From: Gammaproteobacteria bacterium
GTDB taxonomy: Bacteria; Pseudomonadota; Gammaproteobacteria; Pseudomonadales; Azotimanducaceae
Assembly: GCA_030430515.1 (NCBI GenBank)
Contig: JAUIKX010000025.1
Location: forward strand, 1-18,485
Length of the DNA: 18,485 bases
Direction: 5' to 3'
Made by a program: the position numbers and the translations under genes. Shown piece by piece: positions 13,046 through 18,485 of this stretch. Every line of letters starts with the position of its first letter. The first letter of the stretch is position 1. The notes below the pieces were generated by a model. It saw only the letters and a program-made list of their open reading frames with translations. It did not search any database and was not told the DNA's origin.

Positions 13046-14931
13046 GGACTGCGCCACTCCTCTATCACATTTCTCACTTCATCGATGATGGCTGGATCGT
13101 CGATGGTGGAAGGCGTGGCGAAGGCCTCACCATCAGCCATCTTGCGCAGGATCTGGCGCAGGATCTTTCCAGAACGGGTTTTCGGCAGACGCCCGACGAC
13201 CAGAGCAGAGCGGAAATTGACGATTGGGCCGATCGCGGCGCGAACCATCCCAACCAGCTCGTTCTGCAGCTCCGCCGCGTCGACATTCACGCCGTCCTTC
13301 AGCACCACCAGCCCAAGCGGTACCTGACCCTTATCGGCGTCGTGCACGCCGAAAACCGCGCACTCCGCCACTGCCGGATGATCAGCAACCACCTCCTCCA
13401 TCTCACCGGTCGAGAGCCTGTGGCCGGCGACGTTTATCACATCGTCGATCCGGCCCATGATGAATACATAGCCGTCTTCATCCCGATAGCCACCATCGCC
13501 GGTGAGGTAGAAACCCGGATAGCGCGACCAGTACGCTTCTTCGAAGCGCTCATGGTCACCCCAGATCGTCGGAAAACTTCCCGGAGGCAGAGGTGCCTTG
13601 AGAACCACAGCGCCTTCCGTATTCGGGCCACACTCCCGCCCGTCCTCATCGAGGATACGGAGGTCGTAACCGGGCACCGGCAAGGTTGGCGAGCCCGGCT
13701 TCGTTTCCAGAAGCTCAAGTCCAGCCATATCGCTACAGATCGGCCAGCCGGTTTCGGTCTGCCACCAGTGATCGATTACCGGAACACCCGGCAGGTGTTC
13801 CTGCAGCCAGTGGTAGGTGGGCGGGTCCAGGCGCTCACCCGCTACGAACTGGTACTTCAGGCAGGAGACGTCGTACTGCGCTTTGAGCAGACACTCCGGG
13901 TCTTCTTTTTTTACGGCACGAAAAGCCGTCGGCGCGACGAAAAACGAACGTACGCGGTGCTGGCTGATTACCCGCCAGAACGCACCGGCATCCGGAGTGC
14001 GCACGGGCTTGCCTTCGTAAAGAATACTGGTGCAGCCACGAATCAGCGGGCCGTAGACGATGTAGGAATGTCCGACCACCCAGCCGACATCCGAAGCGGC
14101 CCAGTACACGTCGCCGGCATCGACATCGTAGATCGCCTTCATGCTCCAGTTCAGCGCCACCGCGTGGCCCCCGTTGTCACGGAGCACGCCTTTGGGTTTA
14201 CCGGTGGTGCCCGAGGTGTAGAGCACATAAAGAGGGTCCAGCGCATCGAGTGCTACGGGTTCTGCCGGCTCAGCGGCTTCTTCCCATACCTGCCAGTCAT
14301 AATCGCGGCCATCCTGCAGCTCGGCAGCACACTGCTCCCGCTGCAGCACCACCACATGCGACACAGGCTTCTGCGCAAGCGCAATGCCTTCGTCGACCAG
14401 GGGTTTGTAGGGAATGACCCGATCGAACTCGATACCGCAGGATGCCGTGAGTACGACCTTCGGCTCGGCGTCATCGATGCGGCTGGCGAGTTCGGGCGGC
14501 GCAAAGCCGCCGAACACCACGGAGTGCACCGCGCCGATCCGCGCGCAGGCCAGCATGGCAACCGCAGCCTCCGGCACCATGGGCATGTAGATGATCACCC
14601 GATCACCCTTGCCCACGCCAAGATCCACGAGCCCGCCAGCCACCTTTGCCGTCCAGTCGCGCAGCTCCTGATACGTGTACGTATCGCAACGGCCGGTTAC
14701 CGGCGAGTCGTAGATCAGCGCTGCCTGCTCACCGCGGCCGGCTTCGACGTGACGGTCGAGCGCGAGCCAGGAGGTATTGAGCTTGCCGCCGCGATACCAG
14801 CGCCACGCACCGTTGTCGTCCTGGTCGAGAATGGCCCGGGGAAATTCGAACCACTCGATCTCTTCGGCACGCTCGCGCCAGAACCCCTCGGGGTCGTTCA
14901 GCGAAGCGGCATACGCCTCTTCATAGCTCAC
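13042..14931 (-). CDS. prpE: Propionyl-CoA synthetase
   Basis: A 629-residue acyl-adenylate-forming ligase converting propionate, ATP and CoA to propionyl-CoA. The overall pattern follows PrpE more closely than acetyl-CoA synthetase: a GWVVGHSYIVYGPL segment, the C-terminal STIDDPAIIDEV, and a length near that of E. coli PrpE. The AMP-binding P-loop TSGTTGKPKG is at 239-248, the WWQTETGWP adenine-binding region lies in mid-protein, and the catalytic lysine is K589 in PKTRSGKILR. That lysine is the usual site of regulatory acylation by Pat-type enzymes. Start choice: GTG at 14931 gives MSYEEAYAASLNDPEGFW, matching the PrpE N-terminus. An in-frame GTG at 14943 overlaps the upstream stop and would add four residues. 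The open frame continues to 15000 inside the previous gene and is not the start. Confidence 0.95.
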   Translation of the reverse strand: MSYEEAYAASLNDPEGFWRERAEEIEWFEFPRAILDQDDNGAWRWYRGGKLNTSWLALDRHVEAGRGEQAALIYDSPVTGRCDTYTYQELRDWTAKVAGGLVDLGVGKGDRVIIYMPMVPEAAVAMLACARIGAVHSVVFGGFAPPELASRIDDAEPKVVLTASCGIEFDRVIPYKPLVDEGIALAQKPVSHVVVLQREQCAAELQDGRDYDWQVWEEAAEPAEPVALDALDPLYVLYTSGTTGKPKGVLRDNGGHAVALNWSMKAIYDVDAGDVYWAASDVGWVVGHSYIVYGPLIRGCTSILYEGKPVRTPDAGAFWRVISQHRVRSFFVAPTAFRAVKKEDPECLLKAQYDVSCLKYQFVAGERLDPPTYHWLQEHLPGVPVIDHWWQTETGWPICSDMAGLELLETKPGSPTLPVPGYDLRILDEDGRECGPNTEGAVVLKAPLPPGSFPTIWGDHERFEEAYWSRYPGFYLTGDGGYRDEDGYVFIMGRIDDVINVAGHRLSTGEMEEVVADHPAVAECAVFGVHDADKGQVPLGLVVLKDGVNVDAAELQNELVGMVRAAIGPIVNFRSALVVGRLPKTRSGKILRQILRKMADGEAFATPSTIDDPAIIDEVRNVIEEWRSP

Positions 14932-14939
14932 CCGGCCAT

Positions 14940-16067
14940 TCACCCGGCAACGGCACCGTTTGCCACAAGTGAGCTGATTTCGTCCTGCGAGAATCCGCAA
15001 TCCGCGAGCACGCTGGCCGTGTCCGCACCCGGTGCCCGGGCAGGATGAGAGATTTCGGCCGCCGTTCGGGAGAAACGGGGCGCCGGAGCCGGCTGCATGA
15101 CCCCATCAATCTCGACAAAGGTGCCTCTGGCTTTGTTGTGCGGGTGGTCGGGCGCCTCGAAGATCGACAGCACCGGCGCGAAGCACACATCGGTGCCTTC
15201 CATGATTTCGCGCCACTCATCGCGGGTCTTCTGCTTGAACACCTCGGTCAGCTCCGCCTTGAGATCGCCCCACATCGCCGGGTTCATCTGATCGGAGAAT
15301 CGCTCCGGATCGAGGCCTGCCTTCTCGATGAGCAGCGCATAGAACTGCGGCTCGATGGAGCCGATGCAGATGGCTTCGCCGTCTTTGGTTTCGTAGGTGT
15401 CGTAGAAGTGCGCGCCGCCATCCAGCAGGTTGGTGCCCCGCTGATCGCTGAAGCGGCCACCGGCGGCAAAGGTGAAGAACATGGACATGAGCGCGGCTGC
15501 GCCATCCACCATCGCCGCGTCCACTACCTGGCCTTTGCCCGACTTCTGCGCTTCGAGCATGCCGCAGACCATGCCGAAGGCGAGCAGCATACCGCCACCG
15601 CCGAAATCGCCCACGAGGTTGAGCGGCGGCACAGGTCGTTCACCGGCCCGGCCGACGGCATGCAGCGCGCCCGACAGGCCGATGTAGTTGATGTCGTGGC
15701 CCGCTGCATGCGCCATGGGACCATCCTGACCCCAGCCGGTCATGCGGCCATAGACGAGCTTTTCATTGCGGGACATACAGTCTTCCGGTCCCAGGCCCAG
15801 CCGCTCGGTGACGCCCGGGCGAAAGCCCTCGAACAGGCCGTCGGCGCTTTCAACCAAGCGTAATACGGTCTCTACACCTTCCGGCGACTTGAGGTTAACC
15901 CCTACGGAGCGACGGTTTCGGTTCAGCACGTCCGTGCCCGCCTCACCGCCCATGCGATCGATGCGGATGACATCCGCGCCCATGTCCGACAGCATCATGC
16001 CGCAGAAAGGTCCCGGGCCGATGCCCGCCAATTCAATGATTCTGAAGCCGCTCAGCGGACCTGCCAT
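14940..16067 (-). CDS. Alpha-methylacyl-CoA racemase-like CaiB/BaiF protein
   Basis: A 375-residue family III CoA-transferase-fold protein of the alpha-methylacyl-CoA racemase (AMACR/MCR) type. These enzymes interconvert (2R)- and (2S)-methylacyl-CoA so that branched chains can enter beta-oxidation. The racemase residues known in the M. tuberculosis enzyme (His126, Asp156, Glu241) are all present with a constant offset of two: H124 (GHDINYIG), D154 (NLVGDFGGGG) and E239 (GSIEPQFY). This favours racemase over formyl- or carnitine-CoA transferase. GGGGGAG, a strong ribosome site, precedes the ATG. The stop is next to the prpE start, so both are translated from one message. Propionyl-CoA is the product of beta-oxidation past an alpha-methyl branch, a plausible link to prpE. 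Confidence 0.93.
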   Translation of the reverse strand: MAGPLSGFRIIELAGIGPGPFCGMMLSDMGADVIRIDRMGGEAGTDVLNRNRRSVGVNLKSPEGVETVLRLVESADGLFEGFRPGVTERLGLGPEDCMSRNEKLVYGRMTGWGQDGPMAHAAGHDINYIGLSGALHAVGRAGERPVPPLNLVGDFGGGGMLLAFGMVCGMLEAQKSGKGQVVDAAMVDGAAALMSMFFTFAAGGRFSDQRGTNLLDGGAHFYDTYETKDGEAICIGSIEPQFYALLIEKAGLDPERFSDQMNPAMWGDLKAELTEVFKQKTRDEWREIMEGTDVCFAPVLSIFEAPDHPHNKARGTFVEIDGVMQPAPAPRFSRTAAEISHPARAPGADTASVLADCGFSQDEISSLVANGAVAG

Positions 16068-16093
16068 GTTCTCCCCCTCGTATGTGCAAAATT

Positions 16094-17905
16094 TCAGGAT
16101 AGTTCGAGTGTACCCGCAGGCTCGCGAACGCTGCCACTCCCGGCGCCAAACTGAATGCGGCTGAAACGGGCATACATCGGGTTGTCGATCAGAAGCTCAT
16201 CATGGTTACCGGCTGCCAGCACGCGTCCCTGGTCGAGCACGATGATCCGGTCGGCCTGACGCACGGTCGACAGACGGTGGGCGATGACGACGATGGTGCA
16301 ACTGCCTTTGAGCCGTTCGATGGATGCGCGGATCGCTTCTTCACTGTCGGCATCCAGCGCACTGGTGGCTTCATCCAGCAGCAGGACTGTCGGCTCGGCA
16401 ACGAGCGCGCGAGCGATGGCCAGGCGCTGCTTCTGGCCACCGGAAAGTCCCAGACCACTTTCCCCAAGCCGGGTATCGAGACCATCGGGCAGCGCCGACA
16501 CGAAACTCTTCGCGCTGGCCATCGCAAGCGCTCGTTCGAGCTGCTCATCCGTTGCCTGCTCACAGGCATAGCAGAGGTTGTCGCGAATGGTACCGGCGAA
16601 GAGCACCGCTTCCTGGGGCACGAAACCGGTTACCTGACGAACCGCCTCCAGGCTCATGGTGCGAAGATCGCAGCCGGCAAACTCGATGCTGCCTGCCAGC
16701 GGGTCGTAAAACCGCTGCAGCAGGTCGAAAAGGGTGCTCTTGCCGGCGCCTGAGGGCCCCACCACCGCCACCATTTCACCAGGCTCGATGCAGCAGGAGA
16801 TGCCATCGAGCACCTGCACCTCTCTGCGCGTGGGGTAAGCAAAACTCACCTCATGCAGTCCTATGCGCGGAATTCCGTCCGGCATCTGTACCGGCTTGTC
16901 CGGCTCCGGCAGGAGCGTTTCTGCCGTCAGCAGCTCCACCAGGCGCTCGGTCGCGCCCGCGGCGCGCTGCAGGTCGCTGTAAACCTCGCTGATGGCGCCC
17001 ACGGAGCCAGCGACGATGAACGCATAGAAAATGAACGCTGCGAGTTCTCCAGCTGAAATCGCGCCGCTGAGCACATCCTGGCCACCGATCCACACCATGG
17101 TGGCGATGGCCCCCATGACCAGAAGCATGACGATGGCGATGAGCACCGCCCGATGGCGAATCCGGTGAACCGCCACCTCGAAAGCCTGCCGTACCCTGTC
17201 TGCAAAACGGGTCAGATCCGCGGGCTGGTGGTTGAACGCCTGCACCACTTTGATGTGGCGCAGCGCTTCGCCGGCGTAGCTGCCTACATCTGCGAGCCGA
17301 TCCTGACTGTCGCGCGACAGCCTGCGCACCCGGCGGCCGAAGAGAATGATCGGTATCACGACCAGAGGCACACACAGCAGCACGATCAGGCTCAGTTTGA
17401 CGCTGGTGACCACCATGAGCGCGAGCCCGCCGACGAACATCAACGCATTGCGCAGCGCAATGCTGACCGACGAGCCGATCACCGTCTGCAGGAGCGTTGT
17501 GTCCGTCGTGATGCGTGACTGGATCTCGGTAGGAAAATTGGTTTCGAAAAAACCTGGATGCAGCGACAGAAGTTTCTCGAAAACCGCTTCGCGAATATCG
17601 GCGCTGACCCGCTCACCGATCCAGGACACGAAGTAAAACCGCACGAACGTGCCGATGGTCAGCAGAAGCACCAGCAGGGCAAAGATCCACAAGCTGCTCT
17701 CGAGCAGCTCAGCAGAACCGCCTTCGACGAAACCGCTGTCGACCACCATGCGCATGCCCTGGCCGATAGACAGGGTGACGCTCGCGGTCACGACCAGAGC
17801 GATGCTGGCGATGATCGCCTGGCGCAGATAGGGGCGCAGGAACGCCATGGCCGGGCGCAACTGGCCCAGGTCTTTCGATGCTTCTCTGTTCAGTCCGTCG
17901 TCCAT
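16094..17905 (-). CDS. ABC exporter half-transporter (fused permease–ATPase, MsbA-like)
   Basis: A 603-residue type IV ABC exporter subunit that should function as a dimer in the inner membrane. About six membrane helices fill residues 28-310, including 30-50, 72-95, 150-168, 170-190, 255-273 and 288-305. The ATPase domain follows from about 345: Walker A GPSGAGKST (383-391), Q-loop VPQ (Q431), signature LSGGQ (487-491), Walker B VLLLDEAT with D511/E512, and H-loop H543. Substrate is unknown; lipid or hydrophobic compound export is typical of relatives. The ATG at 17905 begins MDDGLNREASKDLGQL. A TTG at 17965 would add 20 atypical residues, and neither has a clear Shine-Dalgarno. It ends 26 bases before the racemase gene, so all four minus-strand genes may share a transcript. 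Confidence 0.92.
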   Translation of the reverse strand: MDDGLNREASKDLGQLRPAMAFLRPYLRQAIIASIALVVTASVTLSIGQGMRMVVDSGFVEGGSAELLESSLWIFALLVLLLTIGTFVRFYFVSWIGERVSADIREAVFEKLLSLHPGFFETNFPTEIQSRITTDTTLLQTVIGSSVSIALRNALMFVGGLALMVVTSVKLSLIVLLCVPLVVIPIILFGRRVRRLSRDSQDRLADVGSYAGEALRHIKVVQAFNHQPADLTRFADRVRQAFEVAVHRIRHRAVLIAIVMLLVMGAIATMVWIGGQDVLSGAISAGELAAFIFYAFIVAGSVGAISEVYSDLQRAAGATERLVELLTAETLLPEPDKPVQMPDGIPRIGLHEVSFAYPTRREVQVLDGISCCIEPGEMVAVVGPSGAGKSTLFDLLQRFYDPLAGSIEFAGCDLRTMSLEAVRQVTGFVPQEAVLFAGTIRDNLCYACEQATDEQLERALAMASAKSFVSALPDGLDTRLGESGLGLSGGQKQRLAIARALVAEPTVLLLDEATSALDADSEEAIRASIERLKGSCTIVVIAHRLSTVRQADRIIVLDQGRVLAAGNHDELLIDNPMYARFSRIQFGAGSGSVREPAGTLELS

Positions 17906-17988
17906 GCGGACATTATGAGGGATTTGCTGGCCGATGCCTGCATCCGTACCCTTGCGTCTTTGCAACCAACAACGGGAACGCCCGGAAA

Positions 17989-18485
17989 ATGACGGATCTC
18001 GACTGCATTGTTCTGGAAACCGGAGAGGATCCGGCCGGCACGGTCATCTGGATGCACGGTCTTGGCGCCGACGCTCACGACTTCGAACCCATCGTGCCGA
18101 TGCTCGATCTGAAGCAACCGCTACGCTTCGTGTTTCCGAATGCGCCCGTGCGGCCGGTGACTATCAACGGCGGCATGGAAATGCGCGCCTGGTACGACAT
18201 CGACCTGTCCAACCCGACCGTGGGCACCAACGACATCCGCGAGTCGGCGGAAGATGTGAGAGCGCTGATCACCAGGGAAGTCGCCGCCGGCATCCCGTCC
18301 TCGAAGATTACGTTGGCCGGCTTTTCCCAAGGCGGCGTCATCGCGACGTATCTGGGGCTCCGCTATGACGAACGGCTTGCAGGCATCATGGCGCTCTCCA
18401 CCTATCTGCATGACCACGAGCACATCGCTGATGAGGTGAGCTTTGCGAGCATCGACGTGCCCATCTTCATGGCGCATGGCATTCA
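17989..18485 (+). CDS. Carboxylesterase/phospholipase family alpha/beta hydrolase, 5' part
   Basis: The first 165 residues of an Abhydrolase_2-type (acyl-protein thioesterase-like) esterase; the gene runs off the right edge. The oxyanion region WMHGLGADAHDF is at 21-32, followed by FVFPNAPVRPVTINGG and MRAWYDI (65-71). The nucleophile is S113 in the elbow GFSQGG (111-116). The sequence ends near FMAHGI, just before the expected catalytic Asp, and the His is not in view. Relatives hydrolyse short-chain esters, lysophospholipids or thioesters. The gene is divergent from the ABC exporter with 83 bases between starts, and the ribosome site (GGAAA) is weak. Confidence 0.9.
   Translation, partial: MTDLDCIVLETGEDPAGTVIWMHGLGADAHDFEPIVPMLDLKQPLRFVFPNAPVRPVTINGGMEMRAWYDIDLSNPTVGTNDIRESAEDVRALITREVAAGIPSSKITLAGFSQGGVIATYLGLRYDERLAGIMALSTYLHDHEHIADEVSFASIDVPIFMAHGI

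Noticed and set aside
13342..15048. A 568-codon plus-strand open frame opposite prpE
   Set aside because: Antisense shadow in GC-rich DNA. The minus strand encodes an intact PrpE with all motifs, and the plus frame has no recognisable domain.
17906..17988. Divergent promoters between the ABC exporter and the esterase
   Set aside because: CATAAT and TTGCAA-like pieces occur but never at acceptable spacing, so no promoter is claimed.

Overview
The window is a dense, GC-rich, ordinary-looking chromosomal segment of a gammaproteobacterium. The evidence is the linked order zinc-ribbon protein–aspS–yebC–ruvC–ruvA–ruvB–tolQ–tolR, a bacterial-type prolyl-tRNA synthetase with an editing insert, and a yihY / YfgD-type arsC / wrbA / DUF2069 neighbourhood. 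From memory this combination resembles the Pseudomonas aeruginosa aspS–proS chromosomal region, but the species cannot be named from sequence alone. No rRNA, tRNA, IS element, phage gene or CRISPR array is visible.

Layout. (1) Positions 1-5908, minus strand: one tightly packed, probably co-transcribed block (FmdB-type zinc ribbon, aspS, yebC, ruvC, ruvA, ruvB, tolQ, start of tolR). It joins translation, Holliday-junction processing and the envelope Tol system through overlaps of a few bases. The ybgC gene that usually sits between ruvB and tolQ is absent. (2) Positions 5909-6366: the only long gene-free stretch. It holds an imperfect direct repeat, a good sigma70-like promoter reading right, and a leader of about 220 nt with several perfect inverted repeats and two tiny ORFs chained by overlap into the next gene. 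(3) Positions 6367-7242, plus strand: a 291-residue chromatin-type protein, a long Lys/Ala/Pro histone-H1-like tail made of 11-residue repeats fused to a C-terminal HU domain, followed by a strong terminator. (4) Positions 7355-9675, plus strand: proS overlapping a small secreted lytic transglycosylase. (5) Positions 9683-11373, minus strand: a TlpA-like thioredoxin lipoprotein overlapping a YihY membrane protein. (6) Positions 11421-12702, plus strand: arsC-like (YfgD), wrbA and a DUF2069 membrane protein. (7) Positions 12710-17905, minus strand: an ABC exporter, an alpha-methylacyl-CoA racemase-like CaiB/BaiF protein, propionyl-CoA synthetase prpE and a small ABM-fold monooxygenase, the last three coupled by overlaps. 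This looks like a branched-chain acyl-CoA/propionate module. (8) Position 17989 to the end, plus strand: a carboxylesterase cut by the window edge.

Most of the window is housekeeping. The most unusual part is the H1-tail/HU fusion together with its long, structured, uORF-bearing leader. The racemase–prpE–ABM cluster, the predicted non-discriminating AspRS and the missing ybgC are secondary points of interest.
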